Positions 25,472 to 33,698 of a DNA stretch of 52,155 bases are shown one piece after another. The translations under genes and the position numbers were made by a program. The notes beneath the pieces are model-generated. The model searched no databases. It was not told where the DNA came from and was given only the letters and a program-made list of their open reading frames with translations. The stretch lies in the NCBI GenBank assembly GCA_009377475.1, contig WHTY01000023.1, positions 1 through 52,155 of the forward strand, written 5' to 3'. This DNA is from Actinophytocola sp. GTDB lineage: Bacteria; Actinomycetota; Actinomycetes; Mycobacteriales; Pseudonocardiaceae. Positions within the stretch are counted from its first letter, which is position 1, and every line of letters begins with the position of its first letter.

Positions 25472-26976
25472 GCTGCCGCCTCCTGTCCCGTCGCCGCGAG
25501 CATGACGGCTTCCTCGGTGGCGGCATCCCTGCCGAGCTCGGCGGTGATCCGGCCCTCGTGCATCACCAGCACCCGGTCGGCCATGCCGAGCACCTCGGGG
25601 AGTTCGGACGACACCATGACGATCGCGACACCCTGCGCCGCCAGCCCCGACAGCAGCCGGTGCACCTCGGCCTTGGTGCCGACGTCGATGCCCCGGGTCG
25701 GCTCGTCGACAATCAGCACGGTCGGCGCGGTCGCCAGCCACTTGGCCAGCACCACCTTCTGCTGGTTCCCGCCAGAGAGCGTGCTGACGGCGTCGGAAAG
25801 CCGCCCGTACTTCACCCGCAGCCGATCCGCCCAGTCACCGGCGGCACTGCGCTCGCCGCGCCCGGTGAGCACGCCAAGGCGGGTCAGCTTGCCGAGCCGG
25901 GTCAGCGTCGCGTTGCGCTCGATCGACAGCTCCATGACGAGGCCCTGCTGGCGCCGGTCTTCTGGCACGAGCGCGAGCCCAGCTGCCATCGCCGCGCGCG
26001 GCGAGCCGTTGGACAGCCGCTCGCCGTTGACGCGCACCTCCCCCTCGTCGTAGCGATCGATGCCGAACACCGCCCGCACCACCTCGCTGCGACCCGCGCC
26101 CACCAGTCCGGCGAGCGCCACGATCTCGCCGTGGCGCACCGAGAAACCCACCCGCTCGAACACACCGTGCCTACTCAGGCCGTCGACCTCGAGCACGACG
26201 TCGCCCGGCTCGACGTCCTCCTTCGGGAACAGCGCCGAGACGTCGCGGCCGACCATGTACCGGACCAGCGTGTCCACGGTGAGGTCCGCGACGGGGTCGG
26301 TGGACACCCACGCGCCGTCACGCATCACCGTCACCCGCTGGCACAGCGAGAACACCTCGTCGAAGCGGTGCGAGATGAACAGCACCGCGGCGCCCTGCGC
26401 GCACAGCGTGCGCGCGACCGCGAACAGGCGCTCCACCTCGACGCCGGACAGCGCGGCGGTCGGCTCGTCCATGACCAGGATCCGCGCGTCGGTCGACAGC
26501 GCCTTGGCGATCTCCACCAACTGCTGGTCGGCGATCGACAGGCCGCGAGCGGGCCGGTCGGGGTCGATCCGCACGCCGAGCCGGTCGAACAGCCGCTCGG
26601 TCGCGGTCTTCATCGCTGCGTGGTCGATCCGCCCGAACCGGCCGCGCGGCTGCCGCCCCATGAAGATGTTTTCCGCGACCGACAGGTCCGGGAAGAGCGT
26701 GGGCTCCTGGTAGATCACCGCGATGCCCGCCGCCTGGGCCTCGGCCGGTCCGCCGAGGCTGACCGCGGTGCCGTCGATGACGATGGCTCCTGTGTCCGGC
26801 TGGTGCACCCCCGCCAGCATCTTCACGATGGTCGACTTGCCCGCGCCGTTCTCTCCGACCAGCGCGTGTGCCTCGCCGCCGAACAGCCCGAACGACACCC
26901 CGCGAACCGCGGCGACAGCGCCGAACGACTTCGTGACGTCCCTGACCTCAAGCAGTGGAGTGGCGTCCGACGCCAT
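25468..26976 (-). CDS. rhaT: Rhamnose ABC transporter ATPase, two nucleotide-binding domains
   Basis: A 502-residue tandem ATPase of the RbsA/CUT2 class. Domain 1 has Walker [10 protein letters not shown], signature-like [15 protein letters not shown] and Walker [13 protein letters not shown]. Domain 2 has the usual degenerate Walker A ([10 protein letters not shown]), [15 protein letters not shown] and [15 protein letters not shown] 26976 is chosen over ATG 26988 because GGAGG sits five bases before it; the longer form would overlap nothing else, so it cannot be excluded. It is the first gene of the operon, facing the divergent LacI gene. The symbol rhaT is used here in its ABC-transporter sense, not for the E. 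coli proton symporter. Confidence 0.92.
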   Translation of the reverse strand: MASDATPLLEVRDVTKSFGAVAAVRGVSFGLFGGEAHALVGENGAGKSTIVKMLAGVHQPDTGAIVIDGTAVSLGGPAEAQAAGIAVIYQEPTLFPDLSVAENIFMGRQPRGRFGRIDHAAMKTATERLFDRLGVRIDPDRPARGLSIADQQLVEIAKALSTDARILVMDEPTAALSGVEVERLFAVARTLCAQGAAVLFISHRFDEVFSLCQRVTVMRDGAWVSTDPVADLTVDTLVRYMVGRDVSALFPKEDVEPGDVVLEVDGLSRHGVFERVGFSVRHGEIVALAGLVGAGRSEVVRAVFGIDRYDEGEVRVNGERLSNGSPRAAMAAGLALVPEDRRQQGLVMELSIERNATLTRLGKLTRLGVLTGRGERSAAGDWADRLRVKYGRLSDAVSTLSGGNQQKVVLAKWLATAPTVLIVDEPTRGIDVGTKAEVHRLLSGLAAQGVAIVMVSSELPEVLGMADRVLVMHEGRITAELGRDAATEEAVMLAATGQEAAA

Positions 26977-26989
26977 GCGGGCCTCCATT

Positions 26990-27001
26990 TGAAAGGTTTC
27001 A
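26990..27001. promoter_or_regulatory. Probable LacI-family operator of the rhamnose operon
   Basis: TGAAAGGTTTCA has perfect 5-bp arms (TGAAA/TTTCA) around GG and resembles the general LacI-family consensus TGAAACGTTTCA. It lies directly upstream of the rhaT ribosome binding site. A half-site GTTTCA at 27131-27136 lies before the divergent regulator gene. Confidence 0.6.
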
Positions 27002-27150
27002 TCAAAACTGGCGAGACCGTACTATGACCGCAGTCACCCCGTCAACGGCGGGGCAGGAAGTAAATCCGTGTTACCTGCGCTATCGTGACCCCAGCGCACG
27101 AGAAGGACGAGCACGGCAGCGCGATAGCACGTTTCAAGGAGAGGCGACGC

Positions 27151-28191
27151 ATGGCCACTACGGGGTCGAACGGCCAGGAAGCCCGGGCGGCCAGCGTCAA
27201 GGACGTCGCCGCCCTCGCCGGGGTCTCGCTTGGCACCGTCTCCAACGTGCTGAACCGCCCCGACCGGGTCAGCGTCCAGACCAAGGCCAGGGTCGAGACC
27301 GCGATGGCCGAGCTTGGCTTCGTGCGCAACGAGTCGGCGCGGCAACTGCGCGCTGGCCGCAGCAACGCCCTCGCCTACATCATGCTCGACGGGTCGAACC
27401 CGTTCTTCACCGACGTCGCCCAGGGCATCGAGCTGACAGCCGAGGCGCACGACCTCTCGCTGTTCACCTGCAACAGCGGCAACCGCACCGACCGCGAGAC
27501 GGTGTACCTGAGCCGGCTCGAACAGCAGCGCGTACAGGGTGTCCTGATCACACCGGTCGACCCGGACGACAAGGCGCTGGACGAGCTGCCAAGGCGGGGC
27601 ACCCCGGTGGTCATCGTGGACCGGACCCGCAGCACCAACACGCACTGCTCTGTCGCCGTCGACGACGTCCTCGGCGGCGAGCTCGCGGTCAGCCACCTGA
27701 TCGAACTGGGGCACGAGCACATCGCCTACATCGGCGGTCCGAACACCCTCGGCCAGGTGCGTGACCGGCGGCGCGGCGCGCACAAGGCACTCGCCGACGC
27801 CGGTCTCGGTCCGGATCACCTTGTCGACATCACCACCGACGCGCTCACCGTCGATGAGGGCAGGAAAGCAGGGGAACGTCTCGCCGGACGGCCAGCGAGC
27901 AACCGCCCCACGGCGGCGTTCTGCGCCAACGACATGCTCGCGCTCGGCCTGCTGCAGCAGTGCGTCGCGCTGCGCATGGCCGTCCCCGACGACCTGGCGA
28001 TCGTGGGCTACGACGACATCGACTTCGCGGCCGCGGCCGCCGTCCCGCTCACCTCCGTCCGGCAGCCGCGCCGCGAACTCGGCCGCAGGGCCGCGGAGCT
28101 ACTGCTCGCCGAGACCACCGACCCCAACCACGAGCACCAGCAGGTCGTCTTCACCCCCGAGCTCGTCGTCCGCAGCTCCACTCGGCGTTGA
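27151..28191 (+). CDS. rhaR: LacI-family regulator of the rhamnose operon
   Basis: A 346-residue LacI/GalR repressor. The helix-turn-helix is SVKDVAALAGVSLGTVSNVL (after a 13-residue leader), hinge FVRNESARQLRAGRSNALA, and the effector domain includes MLDGSNPFFTDVAQGIE, VDRTRSTNTHCSVAVDD, AAFCANDMLALGLLQQC and IVGYDDIDFAAAAAVPLT. ATG 27151 has AAGGAGAGG upstream. It is divergent from the 13-kb rhamnose/lactate operon with a TGAAAGGTTTCA site between, so it most likely represses that operon and responds to rhamnose or rhamnulose. The symbol is by role, not proven orthology with E. coli RhaR, which is AraC-type. Confidence 0.85.
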   Translation: MATTGSNGQEARAASVKDVAALAGVSLGTVSNVLNRPDRVSVQTKARVETAMAELGFVRNESARQLRAGRSNALAYIMLDGSNPFFTDVAQGIELTAEAHDLSLFTCNSGNRTDRETVYLSRLEQQRVQGVLITPVDPDDKALDELPRRGTPVVIVDRTRSTNTHCSVAVDDVLGGELAVSHLIELGHEHIAYIGGPNTLGQVRDRRRGAHKALADAGLGPDHLVDITTDALTVDEGRKAGERLAGRPASNRPTAAFCANDMLALGLLQQCVALRMAVPDDLAIVGYDDIDFAAAAAVPLTSVRQPRRELGRRAAELLLAETTDPNHEHQQVVFTPELVVRSSTRR

Positions 28192-28199
28192 CGTCGTCC

Positions 28200-28913
28200 T
28201 GGGCGAACGTCACGCGGACGGCCGCGTCCGACCGGCGTTTTCCCTACTCGATGGGGTATGACTTACTCAACGAGCCGTGGGCCGGGATGGAGTAGCCGGA
28301 CTGGCAGGTGGATCCCGGCAACATCGTCTACTTCGAACCCCAGCAGTTCGCCGGTGGGCGCGAGGTGCCGACCAACTACGGACCGGTCCCCGGCGAGGAC
28401 CATCTCGGGTACTCCTGGCACAACTACTGCCCGCAGGTGTTCTTCGAGTCGCAAGGCATCCCCGGCACCGACGTGCGCCAGTGCGAGGAGTTCAGCGCGG
28501 AACGCACCCGAGCCGCCCTCGACCAAGGCGAACGGATGCACGCCGTCGGGGTGATGTCGGAGTTCGGCGCCACCGACAACATCGAGGCGCTGAAGATCGA
28601 CGCGGCGGTAGCCGACCGCCATTTCACGGTCAAGCCGCGCAAGCTCCGCACGCTGGTCCGCACCTATCCCCAAGCCACCGCCGGCATACCGACCGAGCTG
28701 TCCTTCGACCCGGACACCGGCGACTTCCGTTACGTCTACCGACCACGCGCTCTCGGCGTGCCGAGCGAGATCTTCGTCAGCCCGTTGCACTATCCCGACG
28801 GCTACGCCATCGACGTCGATGGCGGGCGCGTCATGGGACCGGCCCGCGACAACCGCATCCGCGTCACCGCAACCGGCACCGGACCGGTCACCGTCACCAT
28901 CCGCCGACGTTAG
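28200..28913 (+). pseudogene. Broken endoglycoceramidase-like GH5 glycosidase
   Basis: The reading frame shows a C-terminal fragment of a family-5 glycosidase of the endoglycoceramidase group. MGYDLLNEPWAG holds the acid/base Glu and GVMSEFGATDN the nucleophile Glu; PGNIVYFEPQQFAGG, YSWHNYCPQVF and PTELSFDPDTGDFRYVYRP are further family blocks, ending in the beta-sandwich tail. The first half of the TIM barrel and signal peptide are missing, an in-frame TAG stands at 28293-28295 directly after AGME, and about 25 residues expected there are gone. It starts right after the rhaR stop. I see no start codon with a ribosome binding site that could rescue it. An intact ancestor would have been a secreted glycolipid hydrolase of roughly 450-500 residues. 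Confidence 0.8.
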
Positions 28914-28937
28914 CCGCTACCGACCGCGATGTTGCCG

Positions 28938-29276
28938 TCAGCTCATGCCGTCGAGGACGGCTCGCAGCGCCTTGACCAGCCCGCCGAGTTGGTCATTGGC
29001 GGTGGTGTAGAGGATCTCCAGGTCGATCGACCAGTACCCGTGGATGATCCGGTTCCGCGTGTCGGCCGGACGACGCCAGCCGACTTCTGGATGCCGCGCC
29101 TTCAGATCGTCGGATACCTTGCTCGCCGCCTCACCGAGAACCGTGAAGTTCCACAGCAGCGCGTCCCGGCGTAGCTGGTCATGCTCGAGTTCATCGAGCG
29201 TCACGTCAGCCGACAGCTCACGAGCGCGTTCCGCAGCGCTGATCATTTCCTCGACGAACAGCCGATCACGCTGCAT
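28938..29276 (-). CDS. hepT: HepT-like RNase toxin (DUF86)
   Basis: A 112-residue HEPN-domain toxin. The RNase motif R-x4-H-x-Y is present as RNRIIHGYW (about residues 74-82); mostly helical with charged N-terminus (QRDRLFVEEMISAAERARELS). In MntA-HepT systems the toxin cleaves RNA and is silenced by AMPylation of the motif tyrosine by its MNT partner, whose gene here is immediately upstream and overlaps it by 11 bp. Start ATG 29276 lies inside the mntA 3' end. All catalytic residues look intact. Confidence 0.9.
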   Translation of the reverse strand: MQRDRLFVEEMISAAERARELSADVTLDELEHDQLRRDALLWNFTVLGEAASKVSDDLKARHPEVGWRRPADTRNRIIHGYWSIDLEILYTTANDQLGGLVKALRAVLDGMS

Positions 29277-29562
29277 AGAGCGGCCTCGACTCAGTCAGCA
29301 CGTTCTCGCGAAGCAGCGGATGCAGCGCTCGCTTCGAGACAAGATCCACGGGACGCCCGAAGAGTTCCGCGAGCTCACGATTGAGATCTTCGATTTCCCA
29401 ACCCAGCCGGGCACCGGGCCTGAGTTCATAAAGCACGTCGATGTCCGAGTCAGGTCCGGCATCTCCGCGCGCAGTCGAGCCGAACACCTCCAGCGACGCG
29501 ATCCCGTACCGGGCACAGATCGCAGCAAGCTTCCGCGAGTCGATAACCGGCAGTTGGGACAT
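29266..29562 (-). CDS. mntA: MntA-type minimal nucleotidyltransferase antitoxin
   Basis: A 98-residue MNT-domain protein. The nucleotidyltransferase motif G-S-x10-D-x-D is exact (GSTARGDAGPDSDID, about residues 29-43), so it should AMPylate and inactivate HepT. ATG 29562 is preferred because AGGAG lies about nine bases before it; the frame could extend 12 codons further to a weak GTG. Antitoxin first, toxin second, as usual for type VII TA modules. It sits between an endoglycoceramidase pseudogene and a thioesterase, with no phage genes nearby. Confidence 0.88.
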   Translation of the reverse strand: MSQLPVIDSRKLAAICARYGIASLEVFGSTARGDAGPDSDIDVLYELRPGARLGWEIEDLNRELAELFGRPVDLVSKRALHPLLRENVLTESRPLYAA

Positions 29563-29726
29563 CGTGCTAACTCCTGCTCCCGCGACCACTACGAGCATTC
29601 GCTGCGATTGTACTGGTCACACCGCCTCAGCACCGACTTATCGATCCAGACCGCCGCAAGCGGCCTCGGCACCGCACCGACGCCAGAAGCCGTGCGATTG
29701 CCGCGCACGGGGTACCGTCGGCGAGC

Positions 29727-30185
29727 ATGACCGCCCTGCCACCCCACCGCGAGACGGTCCGCGACGAGTGGATCGACTACAACGGTCACGTCATGGATGG
29801 CTACTACTCCGTGATCTTCGGCCACGCCATCGACGCGGTGATGACCGCCATCGGGATCGACGCGGACTACCGGGAACGCACTGGCTGCACGCTCTACACC
29901 CTGGAGTCCCACGTGCGGTTCTTGCGCGAAGTCAAGCGCGGCGTCGCGATCGAAGTGCGCAGCCGGGTCGTCGACGTCGACGCCAAGCGACTCCGGTTGT
30001 GCTTCGAGCTGGTCGTCGATGACACCGTCCACGCGACCCAGGAGTCCATGACGATCCACGTCGACCAGCGGGTCGGGCGGTCGAGCCCCTGGCCCGAGGA
30101 CGTCAGAGCGTTCTGCGAGAACCTGGTCGAACCGCCACCGGACTACGCGGGCCGCGCTATCGGCATGGCCGCCCGATCCGGTTGA
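29727..30185 (+). CDS. Hotdog-fold acyl-CoA thioesterase
   Basis: A 152-residue thioesterase of the 4-hydroxybenzoyl-CoA thioesterase class. The active-site helix region is EWIDYNGHVMDGYYSVIFG (about residues 14-32), with the Asp and Asn-Gly-His pattern of the family; LESHVRFLREVKRG and KRLRLCFELVVDD form the hotdog strands. It closely resembles the thioesterase domain found with L-carnitine dehydrogenase (betainyl-CoA thioesterase), which would fit the betaine island 3 kb away, but no carnitine genes are present, so this is only a suggestion. Start ATG 29727 has no strong ribosome binding site; it converges on the LysE gene with a 15-bp gap. Confidence 0.8.
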   Translation: MTALPPHRETVRDEWIDYNGHVMDGYYSVIFGHAIDAVMTAIGIDADYRERTGCTLYTLESHVRFLREVKRGVAIEVRSRVVDVDAKRLRLCFELVVDDTVHATQESMTIHVDQRVGRSSPWPEDVRAFCENLVEPPPDYAGRAIGMAARSG

Positions 30186-30200
30186 CGACGCCGTACCCGA

Positions 30201-30851
30201 TCACGCGGGCAAGGCCGCGGGGCGAGCGCGGTCGGTGGCGATGCGCACGGCAAGCCAAGCCAGCACGGTGCCCATCAGGTAACGCTGCACCCGCAGCCAC
30301 ACCGGACGCGTGCCAAGGAACGACGCGACCGCGCCAGCGGTGATCACGATCAGCGCGTTCACCGTCAACGCGATGCCGATCTGGGTGAGCCCGAGCAGCA
30401 TGCTCTGCACGGCGACGGAGCCGAGAGCGGGATCGACGAACTGCGGCAACAACGACACGTACAGGATCGCGATCTTCGGGTTGAGCAGGTTGGTCACAAG
30501 ACCCATGGTGAACAGCCTGCGGGCCGGGTCGACCGGCATCGGCTCCGGCGCGAACGCCGACCTGCCACCCGGCTTGACGGCTTGCCACGCCAGCCACAGC
30601 AGGTAGGCGGCCCCGGCGAGCTTGACCACCGTGTACAGCGGCGGGACCAGCGCGAACACCGCCGCGATACCCGTGACGGCGGCGGCCAGATAGACCAGGA
30701 ACCCGACCGCCACGCCGAGTAACGAGATCATTCCCGCGCGCTTGCCCTGAGTGATCGACCGGGACACCAGGTAGATCATGTTGGGCCCTGGGGTGAGGAC
30801 CAGCGCCAACGCAACCGCCGAGATACCCAGAATCGCGCTCGTGCTGATCAC
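30201..30851 (-). CDS. LysE/RhtB-family amino-acid exporter
   Basis: A 216-residue inner-membrane protein with six helices of the LysE/RhtB superfamily. The N-terminal signature is ALVLTPGPNMIYLVSRSI (about residues 15-32), followed by GKRAGMISLLGVAVGF, LAGAAYLLWLAWQAV and the mid-protein GLVTNLLNPKIAILYVSLLPQFV. Such proteins export amino acids such as homoserine, threonine or leucine. GTG 30851 is preceded by GAGGGG. No regulator gene is adjacent; substrate unknown. Confidence 0.9.
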   Translation of the reverse strand: MISTSAILGISAVALALVLTPGPNMIYLVSRSITQGKRAGMISLLGVAVGFLVYLAAAVTGIAAVFALVPPLYTVVKLAGAAYLLWLAWQAVKPGGRSAFAPEPMPVDPARRLFTMGLVTNLLNPKIAILYVSLLPQFVDPALGSVAVQSMLLGLTQIGIALTVNALIVITAGAVASFLGTRPVWLRVQRYLMGTVLAWLAVRIATDRARPAALPA

Positions 30852-30955
30852 GATGTCCCCTCTCCTCGTCCCTCCCGCACAACCCCGCTGGGGCAGGCGG
30901 CATTCCCGTCGGCGCCTTGAAAACTGAGTGCCGCGAGTCTCGGCGCAAGGACCGT

Positions 30956-31327
30956 CTACGCCTGCTCGTCGTCGGGGCGGGCGGTGTTCGCGAGGAGCTT
31001 GTTACGGATGTCGGCGGCGCGTGCGTCGCCGGAGGACGCGCCGGAGCGTGGCGGGAAGAACGCCTCGGCGCGCGGCTGGGTTTCTGCCCCGAGCAGGTAT
31101 GTCTCGACAGCGGCGAGCCGGTCGGCAAGATCGACGTCGCGGCTCTGCAGCGCGATCTGCCGTGCCTGCCGGACGGCGAGCACCTTGTCGTCCTCTTCCG
31201 GCGCTTCTACCTCACTCGCCGCGGCGAGCCTGGCGTCGAGCCGACCGAACGCCTCGGCGGCGGCGCCGACCGCGCCGCGCAGCGGGCGGAGGAACGGGAT
31301 GACCAGCTTACGATTCACAGGACGCAC
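30956..31327 (-). CDS. Hypothetical alanine-rich helical protein
   Basis: A 123-residue protein I do not recognise. It starts at GTG 31327, chosen for the AAGGAG seven bases upstream; the open frame continues 21 codons further without a better site. It begins with a basic, slightly hydrophobic stretch (NRKLVIPFLRPLRGAVGAAA), then charged helices (LAVRQARQIALQSRDVDLADRLAAVETYLL) and a disordered acidic tail (ARPDDEQA). No transmembrane segment is certain. It is downstream of mscS on the same strand, 147 bp away, and might be co-transcribed. Confidence 0.6.
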   Translation of the reverse strand: MRPVNRKLVIPFLRPLRGAVGAAAEAFGRLDARLAAASEVEAPEEDDKVLAVRQARQIALQSRDVDLADRLAAVETYLLGAETQPRAEAFFPPRSGASSGDARAADIRNKLLANTARPDDEQA

Positions 31328-31474
31328 GGCGGCTCCTTCCCTCGACGGGTCAGAGTATGGCCGCGAGAACCGCTCCCGCCAAGAAGGCACGACGAAGTCC
31401 GGGGTGATAGCCGGACGTCCAGCGCCAACGTCGCGTGCGGCGTGCGCCGCGACGCCCCAGGTCGCGGCTGGGTG

Positions 31475-32431
31475 TCAGCCGGACTTGGTGGCTCCGGCGT
31501 CGCTCATGGGGAGGATGGGCTGGGCGACCTTGACGTTCTCCCGGTCCATGCTCTGCTTCAGGTGCGCCCGCAGCTCCCTGCCGAGTCCCCACTGTTCGCC
31601 GGGCTTCGTGGTGGCGAGCACGCGGATGGTGACCGCGCCGTTCCCGATGCCGACGACGCCGTTGATGCTGGGACGCTCGAGCAGCCGGGACGAGACGTCC
31701 GGGTTGTCGGCGAACTCGTCGATGCAGCGCTGGATGACGTCCTGCGCACGGACGATGTCCTCGGAGTAGTCGAGCGGAAGCTCGATCACGGCGTTCGACC
31801 AGTCCTGGTTCATGTTGCACACGCGCATGATCTCGCCGTTGCGCACATGCCACAGGTTCCCGTTGAGGTCACGGATCTTGGTGACGCGCAACGTCACGGC
31901 CTCGACGGTGCCAACGGCTTCCCCTGCGTCAACGACGTCGCCGACGCCGTACTGGTCCTCGACCATCATGAACATCCCTGACACGAAGTCCTGCACCACG
32001 CTCTGGGCGCCGAAACCGATCGCAAGACCCAGCACACCAGCGGTGGCCAGGATCGGACCGAGGTTGATGCCGAACTCGGCGAGGATGGTCAGCACCGCGA
32101 TACCGAGGATCACAATGGAGGCGATGCTCTTGAGCACCGTCCCGATCGTCTCGGCCCGCTGCTGCTGCCGTTCCGCGCGCGACGTATCGGACTTCAGGAC
32201 CTTGGCCCTCGTCTTCGACGCCGCCGCGCTGATTTTCCCTTCCGTCTTCACCATCCGATTGATCAGGTGAGTGATCAATCGACCGATGACAGCGCGCGCC
32301 ACCAGCGCGATGGCAATGATGATCAGGATGTTGATCGCGCTTGCGACGATCGCTCCAACGTGCTGTGAGAACCAATCCACGATCGGCCCCGCTTGGGCCA
32401 GCACGGTGCCCGAGGCACGGGTCGCCACCAC
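31475..32431 (-). CDS. mscS: Small-conductance mechanosensitive ion channel
   Basis: A 318-residue MscS-family channel that opens under membrane tension during osmotic downshock. An N-terminal helix (ASAINILIIIAIALVARAV) and a second pair (SIASIVILGIAVLTILAEF) lead to the pore helix LATAGVLGLAIGFGAQSVVQDFVSG, the MscS signature with small glycine/alanine residues, then the beta domain (GVGDVVDAGEAVGTVEAVTLRVTKIRDLNGNLWHV) with the N-G-x-x-x-x-V/I-x-N loop near NGEIMRVCNMNQDW. GTG 32431 is chosen because GAGGAG is just upstream; a GTG at 32614 would add 61 residues without any features. Placement next to a betaine catabolic island may be coincidental, though both concern osmotic adaptation. 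Confidence 0.9.
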   Translation of the reverse strand: MVATRASGTVLAQAGPIVDWFSQHVGAIVASAINILIIIAIALVARAVIGRLITHLINRMVKTEGKISAAASKTRAKVLKSDTSRAERQQQRAETIGTVLKSIASIVILGIAVLTILAEFGINLGPILATAGVLGLAIGFGAQSVVQDFVSGMFMMVEDQYGVGDVVDAGEAVGTVEAVTLRVTKIRDLNGNLWHVRNGEIMRVCNMNQDWSNAVIELPLDYSEDIVRAQDVIQRCIDEFADNPDVSSRLLERPSINGVVGIGNGAVTIRVLATTKPGEQWGLGRELRAHLKQSMDRENVKVAQPILPMSDAGATKSG

Positions 32432-32828
32432 TACGGCTCCTCTCGGTTCGCTATCGGCTGCCTGCGTCTCGCCGACGGGCCATGCAGTCAGCTCCCGCCG
32501 CACCGGCAGCCGTTGAGCATGCCTGCGCCGCACAGTGTCCCAGCTGACGCGACGATGCACAGATCCAGGCCGAAACGTCACGGACGAGCCAGTTACGTGG
32601 TCGGGTACCGGCACTCCCGTTATGACTGACCTGCGCGTTTATCACGCCGACGGTCCTCCGAGCTGACCGCGTCGGCGACGTCGACCCCGTCGTGAGTGTG
32701 AGTCGTTGTGGTGGTCTTGACGACCACAACGACTCACACTCCGATCGCCGCGAACCAGATGTCACCCTTCTGACGCCTGCCGGTAGGCGCCTTCCGTTCG
32801 CTGGCAACGGCGTTCAACCTCGCACGCC
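32432..32828. other. 397-bp gap between mscS and folD
   Basis: Apart from the large hairpin at 32694-32741 and the mscS ribosome binding site, this gap shows no coding sequence I trust. It should hold the end of the sox/one-carbon operon transcript and the mscS promoter. No tRNA-like cloverleaf is seen. Confidence 0.5.
32694..32741. terminator. Large inverted repeat downstream of folD
   Basis: GAGTGTGAGTCGTTGTGGT (32694-32712) and ACCACAACGACTCACACTC (32723-32741) are perfect 19-bp arms with a 10-base centre. It lies 87 bp after the folD stop and would form a very stable stem on either strand. No T-run flanks it, so it is either a factor-independent stop without U-tract, common in high-GC actinomycetes, or a dispersed repeat. 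Confidence 0.7.
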
Positions 32829-33698
32829 TCAGGCCCCTTCGCCGGTGCGCGCGGCCGTCACGGTGTGCCACAGCAGCAACGCCGTGGTGACGGGGCCGAC
32901 GCCGCCGGGCACCGGTGTCAGCGCGCCGGCCGTCCGCCCGACCTGTTCGGCATCCACGTCCCCGACCAGCTTCCCGTCGTCGGTGGGGTTGGTGCCGACG
33001 TCCACCACCACGGTGCCAGCGGCGATGTGCTCACCGGTGACCAGCCCCGGCCTGCCCACCGCGACGATGACGATGTCCGCCTGCCGGGTGTGCGCCGCGA
33101 GGTCGGCCGTCCGCGAATGGCACACGGACACCGTCGCGTCCCGCGCCAGCAGCAGGTGAGCCACCGGCACGCCGACGACCGTCGACCGGCCCACGACAAC
33201 GACGTCCCGGCCCGGGAGCGCCACACCGTGGTGGTCGAGCAGCGCCACCACAGCCTCGGCGGTGGCGGGTGCGAACGCGGGCAGGCCAGCAGCGAGCCGC
33301 CCGAGGCTGGCGGGATTGGCGCCGTCGACGTCTTTGGCCGGGTCGATGGCCGAGACGACGTCACGCGTCGCCACGCCCGATGGCAGCGGGGTCTGCACGA
33401 TGATGCCGTGCACGGTGACGTCGTCGCTCAGCGCCGTCACCGTCTCCCGGATCTGCCGCGCCGACGCGTCGGTGCCCAGGTCCACGACGTCGCACGTGAG
33501 CCCGGCCTTGTGCGCGGCCTTCGCGATCGACCGGACGTACAAGTGGCTGGACTCGTCGTCGGTGGCGACGACGACCGCGAGCTTCGGTGGCGTGCCCGAC
33601 GCGGCCAGCTCCGCTGCGGCGTCTGCGCTGCGCTGACGCAGTGCGGCGGCGAGGTCGGTACCGGAGAGCCGGATCGCAACCGGCGGCGCCGCCGTCAT
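32829..33698 (-). CDS. folD: Methylene-tetrahydrofolate dehydrogenase FolD, cyclohydrolase lysine missing
   Basis: A 289-residue FolD-family protein: NADP-linked oxidation of 5,10-methylene-THF to 5,10-methenyl-THF. IIVQTPLPSG, PAKDVDGANPASLG, VVGRSTVVGVPVAHLLL and the C-terminal TPVPGGVGPVTTALL are the dehydrogenase blocks. The catalytic Y-x-x-x-K pair, which drives the cyclohydrolase step in bifunctional FolD, reads Tyr54-VRS-Ile58 here (SHLYVRSIAKAAHKAG): the lysine is replaced by isoleucine while the second lysine (Lys60) remains. A separate cyclohydrolase, FchA, is encoded just upstream with an ATGA overlap, so this FolD is probably a pure dehydrogenase. Last gene of the sox operon. Confidence 0.9.
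   Translation of the reverse strand: MTAAPPVAIRLSGTDLAAALRQRSADAAAELAASGTPPKLAVVVATDDESSHLYVRSIAKAAHKAGLTCDVVDLGTDASARQIRETVTALSDDVTVHGIIVQTPLPSGVATRDVVSAIDPAKDVDGANPASLGRLAAGLPAFAPATAEAVVALLDHHGVALPGRDVVVVGRSTVVGVPVAHLLLARDATVSVCHSRTADLAAHTRQADIVIVAVGRPGLVTGEHIAAGTVVVDVGTNPTDDGKLVGDVDAEQVGRTAGALTPVPGGVGPVTTALLLWHTVTAARTGEGA

Noticed and set aside
31328..31474. A short minus-strand frame ending in a hydrophobic stretch (LRRAFLAGAVLAAIL) between mscS and the hypothetical gene
   Set aside because: No start codon with a ribosome binding site in the gap; it can only be reached by reading through mscS in another frame.
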